Below, piece by piece: positions 16,409 to 25,177 of a stretch of DNA of 64,000 nucleotides; position 1 is the stretch's first letter, and every line of letters begins with the position of its first letter. Below the pieces are notes generated by a model that made no database searches, had not been told where the DNA came from, and saw only the letters and a program-made list of their open reading frames with translations. This stretch comes from CANDOC01 sp965261725. Lineage in GTDB: Bacteria; Pseudomonadota; Gammaproteobacteria; Pseudomonadales; Endozoicomonadaceae. The position numbers and the translations under genes are program-made. Location: the NCBI GenBank assembly GCA_965261725.1, contig CBDHDU010000034.1:124001-188000 (forward strand). Reading direction: 5' to 3'.

Positions 16409-16812
16409 CCATGCTTTAGCCCGTTCACCAGATCATTGACAATATCATACCGGTCTTCCTGTAATTGTTGATACATGGAAAGAACCTGAACCTCAAATAA
16501 ATCACAGGCTACAGAATTTGCCTGATATAGCCAGATGCCGGTGGCAATCACTTCTTTTTGTAATACGGTAGTCGCTGCCCGCAAATCAACCAGATCAACA
16601 TCCTGCTTTAACGTGCTTGCCAGCGCCTGAGCAACTTCCCATAGTTTGACTTCAGGCGCGATGCCATCAAGCAGAATACCCAGATCATAATCACTGCTCT
16701 CGGTCGCATGACCGGTTGCATGGCTGCCATACAGAATAATGCCTTGCAGAGAATCGTTAAACTCAGCGCACAGCTTTTCAGTGATTAATGATCTGGTTTC
16801 ACGAGTTAGCAT
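16405..16812 (-). CDS. MNT-type nucleotidyltransferase antitoxin (MntA-like)
   Basis: A 135-residue protein with LYGSHATGHATESSDYDLGIL (GS-x10-DxD) at about residues 28-48 and VDLVDLRAA carrying the third acidic residue. This is the MntA type that partners DUF86/HepT toxins, and a truncated HepT follows. A nearly identical but broken copy lies at 37610-37813, so this module has been duplicated within the window. Confidence 0.88.
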   Translation of the reverse strand: MLTRETRSLITEKLCAEFNDSLQGIILYGSHATGHATESSDYDLGILLDGIAPEVKLWEVAQALASTLKQDVDLVDLRAATTVLQKEVIATGIWLYQANSVACDLFEVQVLSMYQQLQEDRYDIVNDLVNGLKHG

Positions 16813-16882
16813 AAATGCAAAAAGCCGGTCTTATAGATAATGAAGGATTATATCCTGCATATATTCTTATCTTCCAGCAGCC

Positions 16883-18514
16883 TTAACTATCGGGATGATT
16901 CCGTGCAAATAGCTTCATCAGGTTTTCTGTTGCCGGATCAAGATGATGGGCATTGTTAAGACCGGAAAGCCTCTCAAAAATTTCGTCACCTAAAACCTTA
17001 CCCAGCTCAACCCCCCACTGGTCAAAAGCATTAACATCAAAAATAACACTCTGAACAAAAGTTTTATGCTCATAAAGTGCCAGCAGTGCACCCACTGTTT
17101 CAGGTGAAATATCATTCATTAACAGAATATTGGAAGGGCGGTTACCGGGAACCGCCTTATGGGGTACCAGCCGCTCAGCTTCACCAGTAGATAAACCCTG
17201 AGCACATGCTTCGGAGCGAACGTTATCTTCTGTTTTACCCATCATGAGTGCTCTGGCCTGAGCCAGCGCATTAGCAAACAACCAGGTATGTTGATTGCCA
17301 AGAGGTGTCGGCGATTTAAGCGAAACAATAAAATCAGCAGGAATTAACCGTGTCCCCTGATGCAAAAGCTGATGATAAGCATGCTGCCCGTTCGTTCCTT
17401 CTCCACCCCAGATAATACTTCCGGTATGACCATTAACAGCCTTTCCTTCCTTAGTGACAGCCTTACCATTACTCTCCATATCCACTTGCTGCAAATGGTT
17501 AGGCAGCTGACGCAAACCATGGGCATAGGTAAGAATGGCATGGCTTTCAGTTTGCCAGTAATGGTTATACCAGACACTGAGCAAGCCCATCATCACCGGC
17601 ATATTCTGCGATAAAGGCGCACGGGCGAAGTGTTCATCCATTGCACGGGCGCCATTCAGCAACCGCTCATAAGTGTCATACCCCAGTAGCAGAATGGCCC
17701 CGATACTGACAGCAGACCAAAGAGAATAACGACCGCCAACCCAGTCCCACAGCGGTAAAATATTTTCTCTGGCAATGCCGAAGTCAACGGCTTTATCTAC
17801 GTTGGCAGAAACAGCAATAAAATGTTTGTGATATTCGGAAACCGGGCAACCATTCGCTTTGAGCCACTGTCTTGCAGCCAGCGCATTTTCTTTTGTTTCC
17901 AGTGTGCCGAATGATTTGGAAACAACCACAAAGAGCGTTGTTTCCGGCTCAAGCTTTTCAAGTTTGGAACAGATATCAACCGGATCAATATTAACAATAT
18001 AACTGAGGGATAAGTCAGAACGGGCATGATGAGCCAAAGCATCAGTCACCACGTTAACCCCGAGATGAGAACCACCGATACCAATACTGGCAATATGCTT
18101 GATAGGTTTGCCGGTATGACCTTTCCATCCACCGCTGTGCAGCTGCTCGCACAAGTTTTTAATTTGGTTTCGGGTGGACACCACATCAGGCATAACATTA
18201 CGGCCATTAACCCGAATGTCTGCATCCGGTAATGCCCGCAATGCAGAATGGAGGGCAGGGCGGTTTTCTGTATTATTAACAGGCTGACCCGAGAGTAATG
18301 CCTCGATAGCGTGTGACATGTTACAGCTTTCAGCCAGCTCAGTTAATAAACTAAGCGTTTCATCGGTAACAAGATTGCGGGAATAGTCAAAACTAATTCC
18401 CGCCGCTTCAATCATATAATCTTCTGCACGTGCAGCATTCTCCTGAAATAAAGCATTCAGGTTGAAGGATGTTGCATCTTTATGCTGCCGGAGCTTGTAG
18501 GAAAGAGGAGTCAT
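16883..18514 (-). CDS. pgi: Glucose-6-phosphate isomerase
   Basis: Interconverts glucose-6-phosphate and fructose-6-phosphate in the cytosol. At 543 residues it has the normal bacterial size. Signatures seen: SIGIGGSHLGVNVV at about 147-160, VVSKSFGTLETKENAL, PLWDWVGGRYSLWSAVSIGA, MESNGKAVT, and the C-terminal FDQWGVELGK. It sits between a glycosyltransferase gene and toxin-antitoxin genes in the capsule region. Capsule loci often carry pgi together with galU to feed sugar nucleotides. Confidence 0.96.
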   Translation of the reverse strand: MTPLSYKLRQHKDATSFNLNALFQENAARAEDYMIEAAGISFDYSRNLVTDETLSLLTELAESCNMSHAIEALLSGQPVNNTENRPALHSALRALPDADIRVNGRNVMPDVVSTRNQIKNLCEQLHSGGWKGHTGKPIKHIASIGIGGSHLGVNVVTDALAHHARSDLSLSYIVNIDPVDICSKLEKLEPETTLFVVVSKSFGTLETKENALAARQWLKANGCPVSEYHKHFIAVSANVDKAVDFGIARENILPLWDWVGGRYSLWSAVSIGAILLLGYDTYERLLNGARAMDEHFARAPLSQNMPVMMGLLSVWYNHYWQTESHAILTYAHGLRQLPNHLQQVDMESNGKAVTKEGKAVNGHTGSIIWGGEGTNGQHAYHQLLHQGTRLIPADFIVSLKSPTPLGNQHTWLFANALAQARALMMGKTEDNVRSEACAQGLSTGEAERLVPHKAVPGNRPSNILLMNDISPETVGALLALYEHKTFVQSVIFDVNAFDQWGVELGKVLGDEIFERLSGLNNAHHLDPATENLMKLFARNHPDS

Positions 18515-18592
18515 GATTCAGAAAGGCTTAACAATTAAATGTTGGATGGGAACACCTGATACGCTTATGGCTGGCAATATCAGGTAACATGC

Positions 18593-19606
18593 TTAAAGCA
18601 AAGGCAGGTGGGAAGTATGAAGTGTGCGTTTGAGCTTTTCAGCATTACGGTATAACACATCCCGGTCTGAAGAGAGCAGGCATTCAATGCTGGCTACCCA
18701 CTCCTCAACACTGTCAGAAACAACCAGACCGGCATTATGAGTTTTGATCGACTCAGCAACCGGAAATCTTTCAGAATAAATACCAACAGCCTGCTGACGA
18801 CAGATATCAAGAAACTTGGTATGAGAGCGTGCCAGATTAAAAGGCGTATCCATTAAGGGGGCCAACCCGATATCCATCGCTCTTGAAGAAGTCATTATCA
18901 GATAATCCGACCATGACATGGGGTGCAGCACCTGCACTCTGGGAATATTTCTAAAGGTTTTATATAAGGCATGGTCGCCAATCACTTCAAACAAGGTATT
19001 GCTGTTCCTTGCCTGAACGCTTTCGATTACTTTTTGAAGAAATGCCCATTCCTGAGTATGAGAACTGCTGCCATGGTAAAAACACCTGATAACCGGTTTA
19101 TTAACAGGAGCTTTCGGCTCAACCGGCGGCAATACCGCTTTTTCAGATAGCTGATATTTTTCAGCGAGATAGGGTGTCGATACCCATATTTCGCTACATA
19201 ATCTGGTTAGATAAGGTTTTGCTTTCTGGTACCAACTCTGAAGTTTTTTACGGTAGGGCTTTGGTAATGTTTCATCCAGCCCAGCCGCTGAAAAGTCATC
19301 ATCCGCAAACCAGACAATACCTGCTACGGGAAAGTTTTCTTGTAGTAGCCGTTTCAATAAGGGTAACGGGATATCTCTGACAAGTATAAGCAGAGTGCCT
19401 TCAGTCAAAATATCGGATAACTGGCTCAGTTGGTTATCATTGGTAATATCTATCTCGGCATACTGACTTATTTGATGTTTGCGAGACCGGAAATAAAAAT
19501 CACAAGTTGCTGAGCACGTATTGCCCAAAATAACAACCTTTCCTGAAGGGTGGGGAAGGTATGTTGCCTTGGGTGTGAACAGTGAATGCGGGTGGGTCAG
19601 AAACAT
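18593..19606 (-). CDS. Glycosyltransferase-like protein (GT-B fold)
   Basis: A 337-residue protein with two Rossmann-like halves. IVWFADDDFSAAGL and EIWVSTPYLAEKY in the first half and YHGSSSHTQEWAFLQKVI with DIGLAPLMDTPFNLARSHTKFLDIC in the second half fit GT-B glycosyltransferases of the GT1/GT4 type. The last segment matches the acceptor/donor helix with conserved acidic and Lys residues. The sugar is unknown. It starts just after the terminator of the cys operon and lies 78 bp before pgi. A role in capsule chain assembly is likely from context. Confidence 0.7.
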   Translation of the reverse strand: MFLTHPHSLFTPKATYLPHPSGKVVILGNTCSATCDFYFRSRKHQISQYAEIDITNDNQLSQLSDILTEGTLLILVRDIPLPLLKRLLQENFPVAGIVWFADDDFSAAGLDETLPKPYRKKLQSWYQKAKPYLTRLCSEIWVSTPYLAEKYQLSEKAVLPPVEPKAPVNKPVIRCFYHGSSSHTQEWAFLQKVIESVQARNSNTLFEVIGDHALYKTFRNIPRVQVLHPMSWSDYLIMTSSRAMDIGLAPLMDTPFNLARSHTKFLDICRQQAVGIYSERFPVAESIKTHNAGLVVSDSVEEWVASIECLLSSDRDVLYRNAEKLKRTLHTSHLPLL

Positions 19607-19620
19607 GCTGGAAGTATAAA

Positions 19621-19644
19621 CAAAAAAGCCCGCGTGAACGGGCT
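19621..19644 (-). terminator. Rho-independent terminator of the cys operon
   Basis: Read on the minus strand: AGCCCG-TTCACG-CGGGCT followed by TTTTTT. It lies 58 bp beyond the cysQ stop, after the heptamer array, and directly before the start of the glycosyltransferase gene. Confidence 0.8.
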
Positions 19645-19660
19645 GTGGTTTCTTGAATGT

Positions 19661-19729
19661 TAGTTGCTAGTTGCTAGTTGCTAGTTGCTAGTTGCTAGTT
19701 GCTAGTTGCTAGTTGCTAGTTGTCGTATT
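19661..19729. repeat. Heptamer tandem array (TAGTTGC)n overlapping the cysQ stop
   Basis: Ten copies of TAGTTGC. The cysQ reading frame ends inside it, so the final residues LATSN and the TAG stop are encoded by the array. Confidence 0.9.
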
Positions 19730-20487
19730 TTTTCGGCGGCTGCACCGCAAACAATAAAGAATGGATTAAGAATGTTCTCTTTAGTGTTATAAGTGACCGG
19801 GTCAAACTCAGGAGTTACTACTGTGCCACCTGCCATTTCTACAACGCACTGGGCAGCGGCGGTATCCCATTCACTGGTAAGGGCAAAGCGTGGGTAAACG
19901 TGAGCCTTACCTTCAGCGACCAGGCAAAGTTTCAGAGAACTTCCCATGGAAACCAGCTCAGCTTCACCCAGTTTATCAATGAAAGTTCTGGTTTCATCGC
20001 TCATATGAGAGCGGCTGGCTACGACTCGCCAAAGTTCATTATCATTGTGACCTGCCACCTTTAGCGCAACCGGTTCTTCGCCTTCAGTCTGTTTAAAGGC
20101 ACCTTTCTCATCAGCGAAATAGAACTGTTTGAGAACAGGAGCATATACAACACCCAACACTGCTCTGTTGTTTCGAATCAAAGCAATATTTACAGTAAAC
20201 TCACCGTTACGCTTAATAAACTCCTTGGTTCCATCCAATGGATCAACCAGCCAGTAAGTATCCCACTGTTTACGCTCGTCCCAGCTGATATCAGCAGATT
20301 CTTCTGACAGGATGGGTAATTCGGGAGTCAGTTCACCTAACCCGGCAACAATAACTTCATGAGCTGCCAGATCAGCCTCAGTTAAAGGGCTTTCATCCTT
20401 TTTTTCATAAGTTGCAAAATCACGCTGGTAAACAGACATGATGGCATCACCCGCGTTACGGGCGATATCGATAACTTGGTTCAGCAT
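19702..20487 (-). CDS. cysQ: 3'(2'),5'-bisphosphate nucleotidase CysQ
   Basis: A 261-residue member of the inositol-monophosphatase-like superfamily that hydrolyses PAP to AMP, removing the by-product of PAPS use. Metal-binding motifs: EESADI at about 69-74, WLVDPLDGTKEFI at about 86-98, and SEWDTAAAQCVVEMAGG at about 207-223. Length is normal (E. coli 246). It is the last gene of cysD-x-cysN-permease-cysC-cysQ. Its placement with PAPS synthesis genes, and with no PAPS reductase, fits a sulfotransferase pathway. The C-terminus runs into a heptamer repeat. Confidence 0.94.
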   Translation of the reverse strand: MLNQVIDIARNAGDAIMSVYQRDFATYEKKDESPLTEADLAAHEVIVAGLGELTPELPILSEESADISWDERKQWDTYWLVDPLDGTKEFIKRNGEFTVNIALIRNNRAVLGVVYAPVLKQFYFADEKGAFKQTEGEEPVALKVAGHNDNELWRVVASRSHMSDETRTFIDKLGEAELVSMGSSLKLCLVAEGKAHVYPRFALTSEWDTAAAQCVVEMAGGTVVTPEFDPVTYNTKENILNPFFIVCGAAAEKIRQLATSN

Positions 20488-20506
20488 TTCCGGTTTTCCT
20501 TCGGAA

Positions 20507-20600
20507 AGGGCTGTAAGGCTATAAAGCTGTAAAGTTATAAAGCCGTAAAGTAAAAAAACCTTACAGCCTTACAGCCTTACAGCCTTACAGCCTTACAGCC
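20507..20600. repeat. Paired inverted octamer arrays between cysC and cysQ
   Basis: Left arm: degenerate (CTGTAARG)n, including CTATAAAG and CCGTAAAG variants. Right arm: five copies of CCTTACAG. The two arms are complementary over about 40 bases and would form a long hairpin in the transcript. Confidence 0.88.
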
Positions 20601-20607
20601 AAAAAAA

Positions 20608-21228
20608 TCAGGCTGTTCTAGTATTAAGATGAGTGTTTTTAAGCAATCCCCGAGTTGCCAGATAGTCAATTACCTTCTCGGCACATTCACGCAGAGTGAG
20701 TTCTGCGGTGTTAATTTCCAGCTCAGGGTTTACAGGAATTTCGTACGTGGAATCAATGCCTGTGAAGTTTTTGATTTGTCCTGCCCGTGCTTTTTGATAC
20801 AACCCTTTCGGATCGCGCTGCTCGCACACTTCGATAGGTGTGTTAACAAACACTTCTATAAATTCGCCTTCTGGTAGCATATCTCTGACCATTTGACGTT
20901 CAGCAGTAAACGGAGAGATAAACGCACTTAATACAATCAGACCGGAGTCAACAAACAGGTTGGAAACTTCACCAATGCGTCGAATATTCTCAACCCGATC
21001 CTCATCAGTAAAGCTCAAATCTTTATTCAAACGGTAACGAACATTGTCACCATCCAATACATAAGTGTGATAACCCTGCTCGTGCAACAATTCATCAACG
21101 GCATTAGCGACGGTCGATTTACCGGAACCACTCAAACCAGTAAACCACAACAGACAAGGCTTCTGAGACTTCATCTCAGAACGGGCTTCTTTAGACACCT
21201 TGTGAGGGTGCCAGACGATATTATCCAT
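20608..21228 (-). CDS. cysC: Adenylylsulfate kinase
   Basis: Phosphorylates APS to PAPS. A 206-residue protein with the P-loop FTGLSGSGKSTVAN (about 29-42), DGDNVRYRLNKDLSFTDEDR, LSAFISPF, and the lid region RDPKGLYQKARAGQIKNFTG with YEIP. All are hallmarks of CysC. The N-terminus (NIVWHPHKVSKEARSEMK) is the usual extension. Separated from its neighbours on both sides by inverted octamer arrays. Confidence 0.95.
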   Translation of the reverse strand: MDNIVWHPHKVSKEARSEMKSQKPCLLWFTGLSGSGKSTVANAVDELLHEQGYHTYVLDGDNVRYRLNKDLSFTDEDRVENIRRIGEVSNLFVDSGLIVLSAFISPFTAERQMVRDMLPEGEFIEVFVNTPIEVCEQRDPKGLYQKARAGQIKNFTGIDSTYEIPVNPELEINTAELTLRECAEKVIDYLATRGLLKNTHLNTRTA

Positions 21229-21250
21229 GGGGGGAACAGAGCTCTTTTGG

Positions 21251-21325
21251 AGCTGTAAGGCTGTAAGGCTGTAAAGCTGTAAAGTAAAATCCTTACAGCT
21301 TTATAGCCTTACAGCTTTACGGCTT
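21251..21325. repeat. Paired inverted octamer arrays between the SLC13 permease gene and cysC
   Basis: (GCTGTAAG/A)4 on the left and CCTTACAG-CTTTATAG-CCTTACAG-CTTTACGG on the right, forming a potential hairpin immediately before the permease stop codon at 21327. Confidence 0.85.
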
Positions 21326-21326
21326 T

Positions 21327-23048
21327 TTAAAAAGGGAAAAACAAAGGGATCAACGCCAGAACAACAACACTGTAGATAACCGACAGAGGCAGACCCATAC
21401 GAACATAGTCCTTCACCTGATAGTTACCGGCGCTGAAAACCATAAGATTGGTTGCGTAGCCGAAGGGTGAGATAAAGCTCGCACTGGCACCAAAAATAAT
21501 AGCAATAATAAAAGGCAGTGGATCAGCTTGCAGACGGGAGGCTATTTCCATAGCGATCGGGAATACCATAGCAGCGGCGGCATTATTGTTAATGACCTCT
21601 GTAAAAAACAGTGTCATGAAATACACACCGATCAAGCCCCCCATTAAACCCCAGATGCCCAGCACGGAAATTACACTGTCTGCGATCAGAACAGCTGTAC
21701 CGCTACTGACAATAACCTGAGCAATGCCAAGGGTTGCTGCCACAATAGCAATCAGTTCGAACGGAAAGCGTCGTCTTATTTCTTCCAGAGACAACACACC
21801 ACTTAGCAGGTAGCCGCCTAACAGAAAGAACAAACCCTCAGTCAGGGGGATAAAACCAGCCAGAGAATACGCTAATGTCGCCAGAAAAGAGACAAGTACC
21901 AACATGCTTGTTTTGGAGCTTAAAAAACGTTCAGTTTTAAGCCCGTTAACAAGGTAAAAGTTTCTTTCCAGATTCTTGTGTTGATGAAAATCTTCACCGA
22001 CTGCAAGAATCAGGCTATCACCGGCTCGCAACCGGGTTTGTCCAAGATTGCCACCGAGCCTTTCACTGCCCCGGCGAATAGCCACAACAGCCGCATCAAA
22101 CTGGGTACGGAAATTAACCTCACGAATTGTCCGGCCTACAAGCATTGACTGATGGCTGATAAGTACTTCAGAAAGATTGGCAGTCAGTTGTTTACCCGGT
22201 TCATCAAACAGCGTAAGTCCCTGAAAATGTCTGAGCAAGTGAACAGAACTGACATCACCGGAAAATACCAGAATATCATCATCTTCCAATACTTCGCCCG
22301 GAGCTACCGGGCTGATCAGGTGCTCACCGCGAACAATCTCAGCAAGGTACAAACTGCCCAGATGTCGCAAGCTATTATCACTGATGCTTTTACCTGACAA
22401 AGGTGATCCGGAACTAACCCGCGCCTCTACAAAGTAAGCTTTACTGTCACCCTTAACAATTTTTCGCTCAGGCAGTACACGTTTACCAAGAATAGCGGTT
22501 AGCCCACACCCGAGAGCCGCCATAACAACCCCCAGTTTGGTAAAAGTGAAGAACCCAAGGGGCTCCAACCCTTCCTGTATTACCATTGAATTGACAACCA
22601 TATTGGTACTGGAGCCAATCAAAGTCAGTCCGCCACCAAAAATGGAAGCATAAGACAATGGCAGTAAAACCCGTGATGCACTGAAATGTCTGTTCTTGCG
22701 AACAGTACTCATCAGCGAAGCGACCACCGCCGTATTATTAATAAGGGCAGAAGCACTACTCACCAGCGCAAACATCCGGGTAATAGAACGCCGGTAGCCA
22801 CTATTCAGTAAACGGTCACCCAACCCGGTAACAAACGGGGTTTTCTCCAGTGCCAGCGAAATCAACATCAGCAGTACCAAAGTGACCAGAGCCGGATTAA
22901 CAACATTCTCCAGCGCATCAGCAAAACCGATAAACCCAAAGCCAACAAAACAACTGACAGCAACAACAAAAGCCACCGCAGGCCGAACCCGGTTACTCAC
23001 CAGAGCAACGACCAGCAAGGCTAAAACACTAATAACAATAAACGGCAT
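21327..23048 (-). CDS. SLC13/DASS-family permease with RCK_C domains, probable sulfate importer
   Basis: A 573-residue inner-membrane protein. About five helices (SLALEKTPFVTGLGDRLL, FALVSSASALINNTAVVASL, GGGLTLIGSSTNMVVNSMV) are followed by two cytoplasmic TrkA_C/RCK_C domains at about 215-380 (GSPLSGKSI, LVGRTIREVNFRTQFDAAVV). A second helical half follows with FTEVINNNAAAAMVFPIA and ISPFGYATNLMV. The paired N-N-T/A and S-T-N motifs are the substrate and sodium sites of DASS carriers. Members of this type in cys operons take up sulfate, which fits here. Charge of substrate is inferred from context. Confidence 0.85.
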   Translation of the reverse strand: MPFIVISVLALLVVALVSNRVRPAVAFVVAVSCFVGFGFIGFADALENVVNPALVTLVLLMLISLALEKTPFVTGLGDRLLNSGYRRSITRMFALVSSASALINNTAVVASLMSTVRKNRHFSASRVLLPLSYASIFGGGLTLIGSSTNMVVNSMVIQEGLEPLGFFTFTKLGVVMAALGCGLTAILGKRVLPERKIVKGDSKAYFVEARVSSGSPLSGKSISDNSLRHLGSLYLAEIVRGEHLISPVAPGEVLEDDDILVFSGDVSSVHLLRHFQGLTLFDEPGKQLTANLSEVLISHQSMLVGRTIREVNFRTQFDAAVVAIRRGSERLGGNLGQTRLRAGDSLILAVGEDFHQHKNLERNFYLVNGLKTERFLSSKTSMLVLVSFLATLAYSLAGFIPLTEGLFFLLGGYLLSGVLSLEEIRRRFPFELIAIVAATLGIAQVIVSSGTAVLIADSVISVLGIWGLMGGLIGVYFMTLFFTEVINNNAAAAMVFPIAMEIASRLQADPLPFIIAIIFGASASFISPFGYATNLMVFSAGNYQVKDYVRMGLPLSVIYSVVVLALIPLFFPF

Positions 23049-23052
23049 GAAA

Positions 23053-23152
23053 AAGCTGTAAAGCTGTAAAGCTGTAAAGCTGTAAAGTTTAAGTTGCTGA
23101 AGACTAAAGTTATTAACTTTACAGCCTTACAGCTTTAAAACCTTACAGCCCC
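23053..23152. repeat. Paired inverted octamer arrays between cysN and the SLC13 permease gene
   Basis: Five copies of GCTGTAAA on the left and ACTTTACAG/CCTTACAG/CTTTAAAA/CCTTACAG on the right, separated by about 45 bp. Confidence 0.85.
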
Positions 23153-23175
23153 GCAAGCTCAACAGTTCTATGACC

Positions 23176-24597
23176 TCAAAGCTCGATTCTGGCTGCTTCC
23201 CAATGCGGGAAGTACTCGCGCACCAGCGCATTCATCTTGACTTCGAACTCTTTCATGCGTTCCGGCGTCATTTCACGCTGTTCGATTTTTCCTTCACCGG
23301 CTTTGCCGGTAATCATACCCGCACCCACCGTAACATTGGTCATGCGGTCAATGATGATGAAGTTACCGGTACCGCGGATTTTATCGTAATGATCAAATAC
23401 GATAGGTGCATTGGCCTTTACACGACATAAACCAATTTCATTCAGTGCCAGCTGGTGGGCTTCCTGATGCTCCAGCGTATTTACATCAATGCGGTGCTCA
23501 ATATTGTCGATACGTCCATAAGTACTCTTGGTAGCAAACTTCAGCGCATATTCGCGGCCAGGTACCATCGCCTGTTCACTCATCCATACCACGTGCGCTT
23601 CAACCACATCGCTGACGTCAGCAGGGTGATCGCTATGTACCAGCATATCGCCACGGGATACATCAATCTCATCATCCAGCGTCAGCGTAATCGCCTGACC
23701 CACAAATGCAGATTCAACTTCACCGCTGGCACCATGAATAGCTTTAACGGTACTTTGCTTTCCGGATGGCAACGCAGTAATGGCATCACCCTGTTTAATC
23801 GAACCGGCAGCCACTGTTCCGCAGAAACCACGGAAATCCAGATTAGGACGGTTAACATACTGAACCGGCAGACGGAAATCGGTGGTGTTCAGATCATCTG
23901 CAACCGTCACAGTTTCCAGCAGCTTCATCAAAGTCGCGCCCGGATACCATGACATGTTTTCGCCGGCATCGACGACGTTATCACCACGCAGGGCTGAAAT
24001 CGGCACAAAACGAATGTCTGTCAGATTCAGCTGATCAGCAAAATCTTTATATTCACTTTTAATTTCGCGGAAACGCTCCTGAGAATAATCCACCAGATCC
24101 ATCTTGTTCACAGCAACAATCACATGCTTAATGCCCAGCAGGCTGGCAATAAAGCTATGACGACGGGTCTGAGTCTGCACACCGTAACGGGCATCAATCA
24201 GAATAATTGCCAGATCACAGTTAGAAGCACCGGTCGCCATATTACGGGTGTACTGCTCATGCCCGGGGCAATCCGCAATAATGAACTTACGCTTCTCCGT
24301 AGAGAAATAGCGATAAGCCACATCAATCGTAATACCCTGTTCACGCTCAGACTGCAGGCCGTCAACCAGCAGCGCCAGATCAAACTCCTCATCTGTCGTA
24401 TTAAACTTCTTGGAGTCGTTCTTGATTGCACCCAACTGATCTTCAAAGATCATTTTGGAATCGTGCAGCAAACGCCCGATCAGGGTCGATTTACCATCAT
24501 CCACATTACCGCAGGTCAGAAACCGCAGCATATCTTTCGATTCGTGCTGCTTGAGGTAACCGAGGATGTCTTTTTCGATGAGTTCGGATTGGTTCAT
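23176..24597 (-). CDS. cysN: Sulfate adenylyltransferase subunit 1 (GTPase)
   Basis: The GTPase subunit of ATP sulfurylase, which drives formation of APS from sulfate and ATP by GTP hydrolysis. 473 residues, the normal size. G1 is TCGNVDDGKSTLIGRL (about 27-42), G3 is IIADCPGHEQYTRNMATGA, G4 is VAVNKMDLVDYS, followed by EF-Tu-like domains 2 and 3 (PVQYVNRPNLDFRGFCGTV). There is no CysC fusion at the C-terminus, consistent with the separate cysC. Unusually it is separated from cysD by another gene. Confidence 0.96.
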   Translation of the reverse strand: MNQSELIEKDILGYLKQHESKDMLRFLTCGNVDDGKSTLIGRLLHDSKMIFEDQLGAIKNDSKKFNTTDEEFDLALLVDGLQSEREQGITIDVAYRYFSTEKRKFIIADCPGHEQYTRNMATGASNCDLAIILIDARYGVQTQTRRHSFIASLLGIKHVIVAVNKMDLVDYSQERFREIKSEYKDFADQLNLTDIRFVPISALRGDNVVDAGENMSWYPGATLMKLLETVTVADDLNTTDFRLPVQYVNRPNLDFRGFCGTVAAGSIKQGDAITALPSGKQSTVKAIHGASGEVESAFVGQAITLTLDDEIDVSRGDMLVHSDHPADVSDVVEAHVVWMSEQAMVPGREYALKFATKSTYGRIDNIEHRIDVNTLEHQEAHQLALNEIGLCRVKANAPIVFDHYDKIRGTGNFIIIDRMTNVTVGAGMITGKAGEGKIEQREMTPERMKEFEVKMNALVREYFPHWEAARIEL

Positions 24598-24619
24598 TTT
24601 CAGCCTTTGGCTGAGAGAG

Positions 24620-24716
24620 GCTTTAAGGCTGTAAGGCTGTAGGGCTGTAAAGTTAAAAGCAAAAGCAAAGAATGCGTCTACTTTACAGCTTTACAGCATT
24701 ACAGCTTTACAGCCCA
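24620..24716. repeat. Paired inverted octamer arrays downstream of the four-helix-bundle gene
   Basis: Left: GCTTTAAG-GCTGTAAG-GCTGTAGG-GCTGTAAA. Right: CTTTACAG-CTTTACAG-CATTACAG-CTTTACAG-CCC. Located between the start of cysN and the stop of the 114-aa gene. Confidence 0.85.
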
Positions 24717-24722
24717 AAAACC

Positions 24723-25067
24723 TTAATCAGCTTTAATACTTTTCGATAAATTCAGTAGCATGGATGAAATAGCTCTTGTGTCATTAAGCCATTGTTTATC
24801 TGGCTCTTCTGTGATGTAGCCAATATCCATCCCAATATAAATCTGAGTGCGTAGCTCTGCGCAGGAACTGTTTGCTATCGCTAAAAACTGAAGTTTTTCT
24901 TTAGCCCCCTTTCTAGTCATCCCTTCAGCGACATTACTTGGTACGGATAATCCAGAACGGGTAATTTGATCACGAAACCCAAAATCACGAAGTTCGGCAA
25001 GATATTTATAAATATCTGCAGAAAGCCTTGCTGACCGCTTCCAAACCTCAAGTTTCTCAAAATTCAT
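24723..25067 (-). CDS. Four-helix-bundle (23S rRNA intervening-sequence type) protein
   Basis: A 114-residue protein of the family first found in 23S rRNA intervening sequences. Hallmarks are FEKLEVWKRSARLSADIYKY at the N-terminus, FGFRDQITRSGLSVPSNVAEG in the middle, and FLAIANSSCAELRTQI in helix 3. The family forms pentameric four-helix bundles; its role is unknown. Here it is not in an rRNA gene but sits between cysD and cysN, in the same direction, flanked by octamer arrays. It therefore splits a pair that is normally adjacent. It may have come in with the repeats. Confidence 0.88.
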   Translation of the reverse strand: MNFEKLEVWKRSARLSADIYKYLAELRDFGFRDQITRSGLSVPSNVAEGMTRKGAKEKLQFLAIANSSCAELRTQIYIGMDIGYITEEPDKQWLNDTRAISSMLLNLSKSIKAD

Positions 25068-25117
25068 AAACAGCGCCCTTTCTTATTCTCAAAGGCTCTG
25101 AATATAGCAAACCCAAA

Positions 25118-25161
25118 AACTTTACAGCTTTATAGCCTTACAGCCCTAAAGCCTTACAGCT
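25118..25161. repeat. Single-arm octamer array between cysD and the four-helix-bundle gene
   Basis: Units CTTTACAG-CTTTATAG-CCTTACAG-CCCTAAAG-CCTTACAG in one orientation only. Unlike the other cys gaps, no opposite arm is visible. Confidence 0.8.
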
Positions 25162-25177
25162 CTTCTAAAACTACGTT

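Noticed and set aside
20507..20600. Octamer hairpins as ordinary Rho-independent terminators
   Set aside because: They are tandem-repeat arms with no T-run after most stems, and they lie between genes that should be transcribed together. A true terminator follows only cysQ (19621-19644).
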